Shown: positions 10,650 through 26,039 of the stretch, in pieces
Position numbering within the stretch: the stretch's first letter is position 1
Layout of the letters: every line of letters begins with the position of its first letter
NCBI GenBank assembly: GCA_028023455.1
Contig: JAQFVV010012402.1
Span: 10,272,292-10,336,291, forward strand
Source: Epiperipatus broadwayi
Lineage: Eukaryota; Onychophora; Udeonychophora; Euonychophora; Peripatidae
Reading direction: 5' to 3'
DNA length: 64,000 nucleotides
The notes under the pieces: generated by a model
Database searches by the model: none
What the model saw: the letters and a program-made list of their open reading frames with translations, nothing else
What the model was told of the DNA's origin: nothing
Program-made: the position numbers and the translations under genes

Positions 10650-11958
10650 ACTCACAAATGTACATATATATATATATTGTAATCTAAAGATACTAAAGAA
10701 GTGGTAGGCTAAAGATGAACACAAAAAATATTCTCAAGTTGAGCCAACTCTGATGTTGCTGTTTTAGAAACAAAGCCATCTAATTAGGAGTGTGTTCTGA
10801 AACTCTCTCTAAGCAATATAATCTTATGCAACAAAATTACATAAAATTATGTTATATCAAAATATTATTAATCTTAATAAATTTTTTTAAAGTGAGATTT
10901 CTTCATTAAAGTAAATCTTTCTTAAATAAATTAAATCTCATAATCAAACAAAATAGTTATTTTTTAAATAATTCAAATCTCAGTCAAAATAATTCTTTCT
11001 TAAGTAAATCATATCTCTAGTTAAATAATTCTACCTAAAATATTTCAGATCTGGTTCTTACTATAATAAACTCTTTAATAACAAATATTTTGTATTTCTT
11101 CTTAAGTTCTTAAACCAACAATGAATGTGATCATAGAAATATTAATAATAATCTTTGAGATAATACCTTAATACATTAAATAACTATTGTATTTCAAATT
11201 AATCATAAAAACTCTTATAATAAAACAATTATAGCACATTAGACTTACATTTATCATAATATGAGTAGAAAAAGGATTTTGTTGCTATCCATATATTACA
11301 CAATAGGTTCTTTTATAATCATCAACCAAAACAAAATAAAGTAATCTTATTCATGGATAGTTAACTTAACATTGACAAAGTAAATTTAATAAAGTGACTT
11401 TTATCATATTCTTTTTGTATTCTTATACTCTTATATTATAATAATCAAAAGATATGTGTGACTTTTGTGGATTTCTAAGAATGCAGATGATGATAGTAGA
11501 GATACCAATTTGAAAATTAATAATTGAAACAATATTTATTGACACTGATAAATATACCAAATATAATTGTTATATTACTTTAATAACTTAGAAATTATAA
11601 TTATCCAGGTTTAAATAAAATTACAATTGGAAATAATAATAAATAAGTAAATAATCTTTTTCTTTTATATTAAAATAATTTAATAAGATTTTTAATGAAT
11701 TCATAAAACTCTCACATTTTAATAATCTTACTTCTAATTGCATATGTCCCTGTAAGAAATGTATTTAATAATTCTAATAAGTATGAATCTTACTATCTTT
11801 ATGACATGAAGAATTAGAAAGCAGATGCATAAATTTCAGAGCCACATAAATAATTAAATTTAAATATAAAATATTTTATCTAGATTTTAAAAACACACCA
11901 GATATGCAAACCATGCATATTAACATTATCAACACCTTAAAACTACTCTGATCTTATC
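10650..11958. other. AT-rich stretch with weak internal repetition
   Basis: Phrases such as aattctttcttaagtaaatc and aaatctca recur loosely at 10890-11050, suggesting an old decayed tandem repeat. No gene is seen. Confidence 0.4.
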
Positions 11959-12135
11959 AAGAGCACAAATAAGGCATGATTGACATCATACATGACCTTC
12001 AAAATATTTCAAAAAGCCAGAATAAAGACTTGTTTGGCATTACACATGATCTTATAACATTTCAAGAGCAAAAATAAAGTATGGTTGATATTACACATGA
12101 CTTTAACAAAATTTCATCAAGATAAGCATAAAGGG
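11959..12135. repeat. Diverged ~53-bp tandem repeat, about 3.3 units
   Basis: Units start at 11959, 12011, 12064 and 12119 with variants of aagagcaaaaataaag, followed by gattgacat, acatga and aaaatttc. Spacing is 52, 53 and 55 bp. The units are diverged, so the array is old. Confidence 0.8.
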
Positions 12136-15100
12136 ATTTAAAAAGAAAGGCTAAATAATGAAATAAATTCTAAAATAACACTTATCCAAAAGTGCAAGAA
12201 AGAATTAGGATTTTGTTTCTAATCTAAAATATTTAAGAATAAACCATGACAAAAGGGATTGCCTAAATATAGCATTCTATGCTAAATCTCACTTAAGACA
12301 TATAAAAATGCACTGGTGTGATCAAAAAAATCTGTAAAATAGAGATAATACTCCTATCTCACATAATGACCATGAATAAATGATGTGCAAACTGATAAAA
12401 TATAGCAATAATAGCAAAACATATCTAGATATATAAATTTGTGGTTAAATAATTTAATAAGAAAAATATACATCTGCTTCATGAATTCTTTCTTTTATTC
12501 ACATTCTGAATTATTCTATATGGGACTAATATGACATGCTCTAAAAATATTTCCACTAACAATAATATTTTGATAAATAACACGAGAAGCATATTAAAAT
12601 CATACATAAATAATACATAGGAAAAATAATGTACATAATACTTATATAAATAAATCTTAATAACTGAATATTTATACCCTTTTAGCAATTATTAATTAAT
12701 AATCCGTAAATCTTGATTTTTCATATCATTTGACAACACAACAGTTCTAATAAAGAGCCTTTGGATATGCTGAAAATTTTGCAGAATATCTGGACAATCG
12801 TGAATATTAAATTTTAGCAAAAGAGCAATTAAAATCTGAGGTATGTAGAATATTAAGCACTGATATTCCTTAAAAGCCATTCAAGTAATAATATTTATTT
12901 AATAATGTAGTGATGAGAAAAATAATTTATCTTGAAGCAATTTGATTATAAAATAATGAAATGAATAATAATAATAAACATTGGAGATTTTTCAAATACA
13001 TCTAAATAAATGATATGATTTTCTTTGGAAATATAACTCATAGCTTCACATGACAAACATTAGCAAAGAGAAAACATATTTATATTTAAACAATACAAAG
13101 TAATATAAAATGTTGTTGAGCAATAAATAAGTCTTTATCATGAGCTCAGTAACCTTTTTAATAAATTTTACATTATAAAATAATGACAGATTTCAGAAGC
13201 ACATAATAAGTAATATTTGTATTTTCTTGATAATAAATATTCTCAAAAACAATAAAGCATATCTATTGAATATAACAGTCTTTTATTAGCAGTACATAAA
13301 TTAAAATGAGCACCAATTTGATTTTACATCATATTTTATCTTTAAAGATAGATAAAATATTTAAAAGATAAAATATTTAAGCACAATTATTTTATTTCTT
13401 TTACTAGAATAAATCAAATATTTAAATACAAATATTCCACAAAATATTTTCATAGCAAGAAATTATTCATAATAATTAAAATATATCATATATCCTTTAT
13501 AAATGATTAAATGAGCATTTCATTCCCTTCAGACAACAATATAGAGTGATAATTTTATAAATATTTCAAAATACATAGACATACAATTAAATAGTTACTT
13601 TCAAGCAAACATATATTTATAATTCATATTTCTTAGCTGATTTTTCACAAGCTCAACTAAAAGTTTTAATTTGATAACAAATAATCATATTAAGCTAGAA
13701 TGAGAACATTTATAAAGAATAGCAAAATTTAGCATTTTAAAATAGGTTGGCTAATATTTCTTGTAGAATAAAGCATATAAATTTCTTTTAACTTAATACA
13801 AAATTATAAAAAGTAATATAAAAATTCTGGTATTCAATAATAAAATTCTTATTTTCTGAAATAATTTAAGCATACTTTAAACAAGTAAATTGAATGATGC
13901 TTTTTGAATAAATTTCCTGTTGTTTTATAACATTGGAGATTGTACACTATCAGAGCTTCCTGTATTATAGCAATTGGAGAAATTGCTTGAACAGATTATT
14001 TCTAGCACTGCATGGTAACCTAAATTGATAAAATAATAATAATTATAAAATTTTTTTACACTCAAGCACTGAAGAAAATAATAAAGTGTGATGTGAAGTG
14101 AAGTGGTCAAAGCTTAAATACAGTAAGTCATGTGATATCTATTAAATACTTGATTAGCAGTGGGAGTATCAATTAATTAATTAATGTGACCTACTTTTTA
14201 TTGATAAACCAAGATTCTAAAAATAAATTTTTATTAATTACATTGTCTAGACAATAGACAAAACAATAATTAATATTACATCATTGTTACATTAAATATT
14301 TTAGGTATTATATAATACAATGAAAATTATTATATCAATAAAATAAAATAAATACATTTATTTAAACATATTTCATTTAACATTCCCAGAATATTAACTT
14401 TGTAAAATGTTTTATAAAAACAGATATTTTTAAAATATTAAAGATAAAACTTAAATTACTTTAAAGTATTCTTTTTGAACAAGAAAGATAAAATAATAAT
14501 TATACAAACACACATCTAAAATAAATATTTAGAAATAACTAATCTAAAGATATTGTCTAATCTCTAGGATTTATAAATATTAGAATACTACCAAACTATC
14601 ATTTATAATTATACTTTTAAATAAATTGTAAGTTAATTATATTACCACAAAGTAATATTTTAAAATTGGTTATTTTAAAACTTATTTAAGAGTTCATTTT
14701 ATTGATAACTTAATTGAATAAACAAGTGTAATAACTAAGTTAAGAATATTCTTAACTTTTTCAACTATAACAAGTTTAAGAATAAAGTATGCTTTAAAAA
14801 TAATGATTAAATACCTACAATTACAAATAAGAGGGAATAATAAACTAAAATTATTGAAATTTACTTATATAAATTTGTCTTAAATAGTAATTTTATAATA
14901 GTAAATTATAACTCAATTAATTAGCTTATAGAATGACTTATTATCAGTACTATAGTAATAGCATTTCTTTAATAGAAAATAACCTATGTAAATTTTTTTT
15001 GTTAGATACACTATCACAAAACTTAACATAGAACTTAAGGTTACAATATATATATTATTGGTAAAGCTCCATCTAGTGATCATAAAATGCAAGCTAAAAG

Positions 15101-16312
15101 CAAGTTACAAAAGTTATAACTTGTTTATATATATATTGAACTGGGTGGGGTAATCTTGCACCACTGGTCTCTTAGGCAGAGAAGCATAATACCCAGAGGG
15201 TAACTATGACCAAGCCAGAGCTATATATATATATATGATACATAACTATGACTATGTTCCAAGGCCACAGATCTAATTCAACACTTATCATTCAAAGCAC
15301 TTTTTTGTTTCAGAGTAAACTCCAGGCAACAGTTAATTACTATGTAACTAACATACTCTGAATGACAGCAACTAATTCAGTGCCTAAGAAATCTTAACTA
15401 GCTTAATCAAAAGAATAATATAATAAATTGCTGCTTTAATTAGTGGTATGAGTAAAGAACTGACCAACAAAATGTTAATTTTCAAAGATACTTTATTTTA
15501 ACTAACATGCTTACTAAAATTTGTAAACTAATTATAGAATTTCTTAATTAAATAAACCATGACTTTATTTATATTAACTACACACACATTCTTAATAACA
15601 TACAATAGTAATGTAATATAACATAAAGCATTAAATAAAGATAAAGCATTAAAACACGCACATCAATAGTTCATTTCTTTTACTGACTCTGGAGGCTATT
15701 AACAAATATAAATAACAGGTGATTGACTTTAGATACATGAATGACTGAGTTGATGATCTAATTTTCAGCCCTATTTATGTGATTACCTTGTTGTCATTTC
15801 TTTAATTAGTTTTTAAACCCACCAGCTATTTTCATTGTTGAGAATTCGTCCACTGCTTTTGTTGATTAAATTTTTAAGGTGTGTTTAATTAATCCCATTG
15901 TTTATGGATTTTAATTAGTAGCCATTGCTTAATCCTGTTTTTATATATAGCTTATGAGTGTATGCAATTTTGAGGAAAATTTTTACTTATAAACTTTCAT
16001 TTATTTTAATATTTAACTTTCGTATTTTATTTTTTTAAGAAGCACACATTTTATTATTTTCTTTATATTTAAATACAATCTTTATTCATGAACATATATA
16101 TTTATTTTATTTTAAACAAATGGAAAGAGAAATTTTTTTTAGTTTTAAGATTTTTTTTTTTTTTTAATATTTTAAATTTTCTCAGTTACATTCCTCTTCA
16201 GGCTAACTGCATTTTCTTTTAATAAAACTAACTTGCTAAATATCATTTTCTTATTTTATTCTAAAGTTTAGTAAGTTTTTTTCCCCCTCTAATTACCTAA
16301 TTTGTAAAACTT
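12136..16312. other. Long AT-rich non-coding stretch
   Basis: No gene, RNA or clear element was seen over about 4.2 kb. A GC-richer patch at 15135-15220 (around gggtggggtaatcttgcacc) lies between two (TA)n runs and may be an unrecognised repeat fragment. The remaining sequence resembles intron or intergenic DNA. Confidence 0.5.
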
Positions 16313-16326
16313 TACTACTGACTTTT

Positions 16327-16432
16327 TTTTTTAAAGTGTCATAGCATCGGCTGGGACACGAACCCCGCAACCCAGGCAACTGCTTGCAAGTGCAAGGCAG
16401 TCGCGCTGACCTCTCGACCACCAATGCAAGAC
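16327..16432 (-). mobile_element. tRNA-derived SINE (copy 2 of 3)
   Basis: The minus-strand element starts GTCTTGCATTGGTGG, has an A-box-like TGGTCGAGAGGTCAGC, a B-box GGTTCGTGTCC, then GATGCTATGACA and an A-run. It is bracketed by the 14-bp direct repeat tactactgactttt at 16313-16326 and 16433-16446. The body between the boxes is longer than in copy 1, like a tRNA with a long variable arm. Poly(A) and the target duplication show retroposition by a LINE. Confidence 0.9.
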
Positions 16433-16485
16433 TACTACTGACTTTTAGTAAATTGTTTTAAACTAATAACAAAAAAAAAACTCTT

Positions 16486-16593
16486 GTCTTGCATTGTTAG
16501 CCGAGAGGTATCGCAGCCGCCATGCAAGCAAGTAGTTGGTTGCAGACGGGTGTGGGTTCGCGTCCCGGCAGATGCTATGACATAGGAAAAAAA
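16486..16593 (+). mobile_element. tRNA-derived SINE (copy 3 of 3)
   Basis: The plus-strand element begins GTCTTGCATTG exactly as copy 2 does. It has A-box-like TTAGCCGAGAGGTATCGC and B-box GGTTCGCGTCC, then GATGCTATGACA and a pure A-tract of about 17. Flanking A-runs ending in actctt at 16471-16485 and about 16594-16608 form the target duplication. It sits head-to-head with copy 2, 53 bp away. Confidence 0.9.
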
Positions 16594-16609
16594 AAAAAAA
16601 AAACTCTTT

Positions 16610-17468
16610 AAACTTCTACATTAAAGTACCTTTTATTAAAGTTTTAACTATTTCTTTAAACGAAATATTTTTACTTCAATCATTTACTACCAGTGATTTT
16701 ATTTATTAGAATTTTAATTTTAAAATCTTCATGTTGTTTATGAAATTTTACAATTTTACATGGAGCGCTATCCATTAGTGGTATATATATACAAATTTCT
16801 TCTATCTGCTTACCAAAAATTGTCTAATTGTTCTCTTTTCTAATAATAAATTGCATAGTGCACTTTATTGTTATATATTTATTTTTTAATTTATCTTAAT
16901 GTCTTAATCACCTTCATTGCCTATTCCAAAAGGTATATTGAAAATTGCTTATATGTTTCTTTCTAAATATATTTTATAAGTTTTCTCTAACACTTAGAGA
17001 ACTCTTATCTGTGATAAGATTGATAGAGTTTGTGAATTGTATTATAAATTTGGGATAAAATTGTTATTACATTCTTTACTTTCAGTTTTTATTTTTTTCA
17101 TTCATTGATTTTATTTGAGAGATTAATTACTTCTTTGTGGATTTTTTTGAAGATGTCACTATTTATACCAATTTACTTCAAAGTTTTAATTTCATCAGTA
17201 TTTTTATATAATTTATCTGCATTATTAGAAAATGTAGAAACACTTATATATTAATTCATTAATCTTGATTCAATATTTTTTTTGTAGTATATATTTTTCA
17301 ATATTTATTGCAGAATCTAAGCTGAATTTTATATAAATTTTATTGATAACCTTTATTTTTAGGTTGCAGTTGTTATTTGACCAAAACTTTATTATTATAA
17401 TATACCATAAATTATGAAACACATTTTATTTGGATTTGTTGTATTGGCTCTATTTAAGCAAATAATTT
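16610..17468. other. AT-rich non-coding stretch
   Basis: Nothing recognisable. Confidence 0.5.
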
Positions 17469-17469
17469 A

Positions 17470-17578
17470 AAAATTTCATTATATTCCTACTATTTACTTT
17501 ATCACTGACTGTTATACAATTCTATAACACATTACAATGTATATATATTGTAATGTGTTATAGAATTTTGTGTGTGTG

Positions 17579-17609
<31 letters not shown>

Positions 17610-17672
17610 TATAGAATTGTATGACAGTCAGTGATAAAGGAAATAGTAGAAATATGATGAAATTTTTATGAA
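17470..17672. mobile_element. Palindromic MITE-like element with TG/TA core
   Basis: The left arm (about 17470-17530) reads aaatttcat, ctactatttactttatcac, tgactg and tacaattctataacac. The right arm (about 17609-17672) is its near-complement, ending gatgaaattttt. The core repeats part of the arm around gttatagaatt and carries (TG)n and (TA)n runs. No target duplication is obvious. Confidence 0.75.
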
Positions 17673-18888
<1,216 letters not shown>

Positions 18889-19325
18889 GATATGAAGGTT
18901 TTTATGAGTTATAGATATAAATGATATATTTTGTAGGTTTATCTGTGTATAATTTTCATCTCAAATATATTGATGTTTTGGCTTGATCACACAAGCCATC
19001 AAGTGGGTAAGGAATACTATAAAGATGGTTGTCCACATTACTTTGAAGATTTTCTGATTTTTTTTTTTATTTTTCAATTTTATATACCTGTTTTTTCTAT
19101 TGATGGAACTTTAACATTGGTTATAAATCACTATTTATAGTGCCTCTGCAAACAACATTATACTATTCAATTCATCACTCAGTTGGTCGAAATGTCAGTA
19201 TATTTGTAATAAAAATCATACATGGATGAACTCACAAAATATATTTATATATGTACATATATACAAATAAAATGTCTATTAATTAAAAACTATTATAATA
19301 ACAATAAAAATAATAGATATAAAAG

Positions 19326-19435
19326 TAATTAACTATTATATACAGTCTTTCAAATTGCAGAAGTACTTTCGGCTAATTTCTTAACCATCCTCAAGTACTT
19401 CTGAAGATTGAAAGACTGTATATAATAATTAATTA
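19326..19435. repeat. Hairpin repeat with ~43-bp arms
   Basis: The arm 19326-19369 (taattaactattatataca, then gtctttcaa and gaagtacttt) is matched in inverted order by 19393-19435. The loop is about 23 bp. It is a MITE-like or fold-back sequence with no coding potential. Confidence 0.8.
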
Positions 19436-19884
19436 CCATTATATATTTTTTTATTACAATATATATATATATCATTTGTTTTATGCTTCATATATTCTCT
19501 TTTAATTTACCCATGGAGATCTTTTAATTTCTTAAGATATACCACATTAATTTTAAATAGAACATGCATTTTTAGCCTATCTTTCTTAAATATTTATTTA
19601 TCCTGATTAACTCACTTTCAAGCTCTAATTATATTATATTTACTATCATTTAATCATTCTGTTACTTAAGCATGATTAAACTAATTACCTTTAATAGATA
19701 CATAGCTATTAATTTCCTATGATAATAATTATTCTATTTACATTGACAATATGTTACAGACACATCAATACTCATTTAGCTTTAACATTGTATATGAATG
19801 CATATGTAAGATTAATAGGTTTATTTAAATTCTAGAAATATAAAACTATCATTATGTTATAGTTTCAGCTTCAATTTTCTTGTC

Positions 19885-20305
19885 TATATTAAGATCTTAG
19901 ATCAGAGTAAAAGGTGGAATCCATCTTTTACTTATAGAAGTTGCATTGATAACAGATTTAAGATTTATGATGTATATAAGCCTAGATTATTATTATTATA
20001 TGATTTACATTTCTGAGCCATCTGACACTATTGCAAAATTAGGCTTATTATCTAAATAGTAATTAATAGTAGTAGGATTTAAAAGTTGAAAATATGATTA
20101 TTATTAATCTACTTGCAAAAATAGATTATATTTACTTGTTTAATGGATTTTACTTAAACTTTGAGGAGTCTAAAAATCTCAATCTATTAAAGGTTCAAGT
20201 GTCAACTTACTTATTTATATTAAGATCTTAGATGAGAGTGAAAGATGAAATCAATCTTTTATATTCAGAAATTGTTTTGATAACAGATGTGATTTACATT
20301 GTAAA
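19885..20305 (+). repeat. Direct repeat ~90-100 bp, copies 330 bp apart
   Basis: tatattaagatcttagat followed by agagt, aaag, gaaatc or gaatcc, atcttttac/tat and ttgataacagat occurs at 19885-19985 and again at 20215-20305. The copies have diverged, so the duplication is old. Confidence 0.7.
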
Positions 20306-23300
20306 TTTTGATAGAATGTCTTGGGAAAAAATGTTTTTTTACCAATCCTTCATAAACTTTCTAACACTGAACTAAGTATACTTTATGGTTAAGGTTTAAA
20401 TCTCCTTAATTCCACTCATCAAATATTTAAGACCATTTTCTTAAGCTATATATTGTCCATTCTATATGATTAAAACTAAGTAGGTCTGAGTCAAAATACT
20501 TCACAGATAGAATTAATTAATGAAGTTGTTAAAATGGAAGCATGATTATATTATCAATGAAAATTCTTTAAATCAGACCCACTGTATAAAAAAAATCATA
20601 ATAACCCACATTTAATACTCTAGCCTTATTACATAAAATATCAACATCTCAAGAAGATATCTTCATGGCTGTGTATTAACAAGGCTGTATTAACTATACA
20701 CTGTAATTCATTAATAAACCATTCTCCAAATATTAAAAGATTTATAAATTCACCATTACAATCTCAGTATAGTTTATGATACCGAGAACATTAAATAAAT
20801 CTGCAATAAATTATCCCCCCCCCCCCAATTTATATAAACTGATATGACTGACAATAAATATATTCAATGACTTCAAATACTAGCTGATTACCTCTATAAC
20901 TAGATTGCATTTAAATATAATAGATAAGTAGTTTTATATTTTATTTTAAATATCCCTATAATTTTTCAAAGATTAATATTTCATCAACTGTTTAATAGTT
21001 AACCCGTAATAAAATTCTTTTCCGAAAGTATATAATTAATTACTTCCAATTTTTTTATACTGCGATGTGCATCAACATATACTTACTTACTCATGCAATA
21101 ATATTGAATCATTTTTTTTTTATATCTCTAATTAAAACAAACAAATTATCATTTATAAATTATTTGTGAGGTGAATATCTATTAAATCAACTTCTTAAAT
21201 TTATTGAAATTAAGTCTCGAAATCATTTGTAGTTATTTCTCTTTTTAAAATGCCTTAAAATAATACAGCAGCGCATTTTTACCTAAAATTACATCTTAAA
21301 TTCACGAAGTCTAACATATAAAAGAAAACATTTTATTTTTTCAATGAAATATGATTTTGAAACATATTAAATTTATATTTGAAAGCTGATGAAATATTTC
21401 AAATCTTTATTCGTGATTGATTTTTTGTAAGTCGAGATTAATTTAATGTGTAAGATGAATAATACTAACAGTATTCAAGTTACTCCCCCCCCTCCCCTGT
21501 TAGATCTTCCCGTATTTAAAATATGTTATAATTCTTCAAGAATGCATAAAAATATAAAATATTTTAAACTAAGATCAATATTTTTCAATATATCATATTA
21601 AACTACAGAAAAGAGAGAGAAAAAAAGTAAAATTCACTCATAGCACGTAATTAAATATTTAACTGATTTTTTGCGTCTTACGAAAGTTCTAGGAAAGTAA
21701 AAGTTTATAGAAAATAAATTATTTACAGTTTCTTTTCTAAATAAAAGTCTCTTATTATGGGTGAATTTTTCAAGTAATTTTTAAAATAGTAAAATCTTGG
21801 AAATAGTTAATATTTTGCCAGCAATTTTTACAGTGAATTTATTGCATACTGTACTGTTTCATGGGCAATTTAAAATCTTTGTAAGGTTTCTGGAAATTTT
21901 TCTGAATATTTTCATGTTGTTGTTGGAAAATATTAAATTATAATGTAAACAATCTTGGTTTGACTTCACATTTTCAACAATAAAATCAGATTATGTTATA
22001 AACAATAAGTAAAATATTTATCAAGCAAATGATGGGATACTTACTATTCAGAGCTAGAAGCATATCCAAAAGTTTTAATTATTCATCCAATGATTTCTGT
22101 CTTAATCAGCTAATATCTTGATTATTATTTGGGTGTTCACAACTCATTGCTTCATAGTGGCTTTGAATCAATTGCAGAAATCAATCTTCTTTTTTTCGTA
22201 CAATTTTTTGTCAATAGCTAACTCTGTAAAATCTATGGCAAATAATTTTACATAACCAATTTGCAAATAGCCAATAACTTGTCACATGCTTATGTATAAT
22301 TTTTACAGCAATTAATGAAGAAAAATTATTTGGTTACTTATTAAAAAATGTCATAATACATAATATTATATATTATTATTTTTAACTTGGTACTAAGAAT
22401 TAATCAAGACCTTATATGAAAAGTCAAATCAACTTTTAGTTATTTTTGCTTTCTGATTCCAAATCATTATTAACCATTATCACTTAATTAACCTTGTTTT
22501 AAAAAACATCTGAAATAAAAAATAAATTTGTTAATGAAGATGTCTAAAAAAATTTTAAATGTATAAAATGATAAGAAATTGAATTATAAAAATAACTTCA
22601 TTTAATTGAAAGTAAAATGGTTTTAAGATTTAAACTTATGACTTGACTATAGAAGTAAATTTAAGAAACTTTATATACTTTATTTATTAAAGTGTTGTTT
22701 ATAAAATTTAACTTTTCACATACACATTCAAACACAATAGTTTAATAGATCTCTCTGTGTGTCATATTTGAACTTACAACTTTGTATTAAGTTTAAATAA
22801 ACTTTAATTATAATTAAATAATTAATTTCCTTTACATCTTTCTGTCTAACTAACTTTAAATATTCTACATATTATTATGTATCTGCTTTGTGAATGACTA
22901 TAAATACTCATTAACTATCCACTTTAGTATATGTACTTCTTGAAAGATATTCTTAAAACTTGTCCACTATATATTATAGAAATATATAAATAAAGACATC
23001 TAAAAAAAGTTAAATGATTCCCAAGGTGCATTTCATGCTGAACTATCTCTTCACTTGGCTTAAATGATGACCTCTTAGTCATGTCTTTATCATTTGTTTA
23101 GTATTTTTCAGTAATTATTATAGTAATGATTGCAAGTATCAAACTTTTTGTCTTCCTAACTTTGGTTCCTAACTTTGGTACTGTCGAGTTTAGATAAATA
23201 CATTAATGTTTAGTACTAATCATTTATCAAGTTAGAATTTATTATATCATACTTATTCAAAATATAAACTGTAAACCTTTGTTAAAAAATTATATATCTG

Positions 23301-23374
23301 TTTTTATAATTCAATTAAATTACTTCTTTCCTTAATTTGAATATAAAAAAAATTAACAGTGAAGGTACACTATT
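20306..23374. other. Long AT-rich non-coding stretch
   Basis: No gene or recognisable element over 3 kb. It contains C-runs near 20815-20826 and 21485-21496. A patch near 22985-23050 weakly resembles 28180-28240 (taaataaag, then gcatttcat and ctgaa). Confidence 0.5.
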
Positions 23375-23554
23375 CAGGAAAAATTATAAATTTATTAAAA
23401 CAAATTTTCAGTTTAGCACTACTTTCAACCAGGTTGGTCATATTCATAAAACTAATAAAGGTTTATATAAGTTAAATAATTTATATATACCATTTACATG
23501 ATAATGCAATCTACAAGTCTTTTTTGTTTATTGCATTGATGTTATTTGCAATAA
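23375..23554 (-). mobile_element. PLE 3' end, outer left arm of second inverted pair
   Basis: Read on the minus strand this matches the 3' end of the plus-strand PLE at 27720-27895. Shared landmarks in order are ttgcaaataacatcaatgca, aataaacaa, acttgt, cattatcatgtaaatgg, ttttagttttatgaatatga, ggttgaaag and gctaa. Homology ends abruptly at 23554 (gttatttgcaata), where unrelated DNA begins. It carries the last codons and 3' untranslated tail only. Confidence 0.8.
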
Positions 23555-26035
23555 ACGATGACTTTTTAGTGCATTTGTGTGTGTATATATATATTGTACC
23601 AGGCATGTTTGATGTGGCCAAGCACAAGATAATGTTAGACAAATTAATGGCCAAAAATATGTAAAAAGCCACTAAATGGGTGGATGGGTATACTATATAT
23701 TATAATCAAACTTATTATAAATTAAGAGAGAGAACTGTGGCTAAAACATAAACTCACACACATATATGATTAAAGCCAATATTTAAAGGCTTAGAAATAT
23801 GTATTTGTAATTTTGCTTTTTTTTTTATTTTTTAAAAAAAGAAACGCCAAAATGTATTTATAATTTTAAAATTTTTTGTTTGTTAAAGAAACAGCGTTTA
23901 TTTAACAAATTGTTATTCTGTATTTATTTATTTTTTTTTTTTTGAATGTTTACAACTGATGTAAAAAGGAAAATTTGAAATATTACTATTTAAAAATAAG
24001 TTAAAAACAATTTCAAAATCGAGATTTTAATGGTTGTTTTTCTCTTCAGTTGCATTTGCGCAAGAGAGGGGGGTCATTGTCTTAAATTTAAGAAAAGCCT
24101 AAAGGCATTCTGATTTCCTGTCCATTCTAAAATAATTTCAACTGGACATAAAGAACTTGATTAAACTTGCGATAATGCTAGGAGAGAGGAATGTCCAATT
24201 TAAGTGAAATATATTTTTTTTTAAACTTCGATTGTGATAATGTAATTACTAAAGAAAAATGAAAAAGATGTTATCATTCATTAAAATTTTCATTAGTGAT
24301 ATTGTGATCTGAATGGAGATATAAGAAAAAAACTAATTGGAAATCAAATTCTTAAAGCACTTAGGCGATTGCATTGGAATGTTTCATGAATCATCTAAAC
24401 CAATTAGAAAAACAAAAAAAGATTTAATTAATTGATTTGTCTTTCGTGGAGGGGCTACCTGAATTGAAGAGGTATTGAAGATCTAGTTGTGTTACTGAAG
24501 TTGGGAGAAGACAGTTCATTTTTGTTCTTCAAAGACAAATCTTATTAGGAGCCTAAGTCTACTTTTATTGTTAAGTTAATGCTGTTAATGGAACCACACA
24601 AAGTCTTGCAACCTTTTTTAGCAAGCATGCTGACTCTGATTCAACCTAATCCGGGGGATTTACTCTAATTAAAAATTTCATTCAGTCATTTTAAACCAAA
24701 GGACACTAATTCATGCAGTCATTCAAATAACCATTCAAGCAGTTAACCTGGTCAGTAGTTAACGATTTACACATCAGACAATTAAGTGGTGTAGAGTAAC
24801 ATCAGGTATCTAGCCAACTATTAGAAAGCTGCCGTAGACTCAGTTGATGCTGATGGAAGTTTAATTGCAGCATGCCACTGAAGCCAGTAATAAATCTAAA
24901 ATTAGTAAGACAAGAAAAGACTGTCTATAGTGTGTAATATTGTTTTCCAGCCTAAAGATGCAAATCAAGCACTTTCCTGTATATAGAATGATTATGGGGT
25001 AGAAGCCCACTTCAGCACATCCGTCCAGCTCTGCTCCTGCCATCCAACAGAATGTAAACGCTGAGAGTCAAACACCAAAGTGATGATGATCAATTCTATG
25101 AACTGGTACTGCAGTCAAGTCCAGCCCTTGCCGCAGTAGATGTATAGCCCACTCAAAACCCATAGAAGGATGAAGCTTATAGACTTTATCGGGTACACTA
25201 TTTTTTTTTGTGTGTATTTTATTTTAAATTTAATACACCTTTTGTAAATATATATCTTATGTACATATGTATGTAAACACAACTTTTAAGTAACTTGTTA
25301 ATTTTTCCTTGCACGTGTGTGAGTTTATAATCCACAGATCACTATCTCTCATGTATTAGAGATTTAATACATTTTTCTTATTAAGAAATTAATTTTCTTT
25401 TATTTAATCTAATTATTGCTTTGTCAAGTATTTTTATGATTATAATTTTTGTTTTATTAAAATAGTTTATGTAGTGTGTAATATTCGTTTGTATATTTAA
25501 TCAATCTGGGAATATTTTGTATTCATATTATAAATGGTATGGGATAATGGCTAATAAAAATTTATATTATAATTCTAAAGTGACTACTGCCATATATTTT
25601 TTATTCTCTTTGTCATTTACTTTCTCTAACTATATTATTAATTAATTGTGCGAGTTTTCCCGATCCCCATTCTTTAACTGAGAATAGAGTACGCTGAGCT
25701 AGCAAATGGTATATCATCTTACCGGGTCTTAAATCTTTGTTTATCATGAGGATACTTGTTTATTAATTTTGTTTGAATAATTATTTATATTTATATATGC
25801 CCAATAATAATTGAAATTGCATATCCTTTCAGGAGAAGAATTAGTTTTTCTTCTGGGAGTGGTGTGAGGGGTTGGTTTAGAGTCATCCCCCAAAGATATG
25901 TAAGATTCAATCTTTTTATAAGTATCTTCTGTTCTGTAATAATATTATGGTAAAGTATTTAAATTTCTCCTTATTCCCGCATGTCGCCATATTTCTTTTC
26001 AAGTTATATTTATGCACATGCTTATATTAACGGAG
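23555..26035. other. ~2.5-kb segment separating parts of the left PLE arm
   Basis: This DNA lies between the PLE 3' tail at 23375-23554 and the PLE endonuclease linker at 26040-26310, so it is probably inserted or rearranged material. About 130 bp of PLE sequence expected at the joint is missing. GC-richer islands lie at about 24590-24660, 24780-25195 and 25640-25740. None shows a long open frame or a family I recognise; the minus-strand 60-codon frame at 24861-25043 has no convincing domain. There are (TA)n runs at 23587 and 26050. Confidence 0.4.
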
Positions 26036-26039
26036 TAAG

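Noticed and set aside
24861-25043. 60-codon minus-strand frame starting MAGAELDGCAEVGF
   Set aside because: It is short, has no homology I recognise, and lies in a segment interrupting a PLE; not enough for a gene call.
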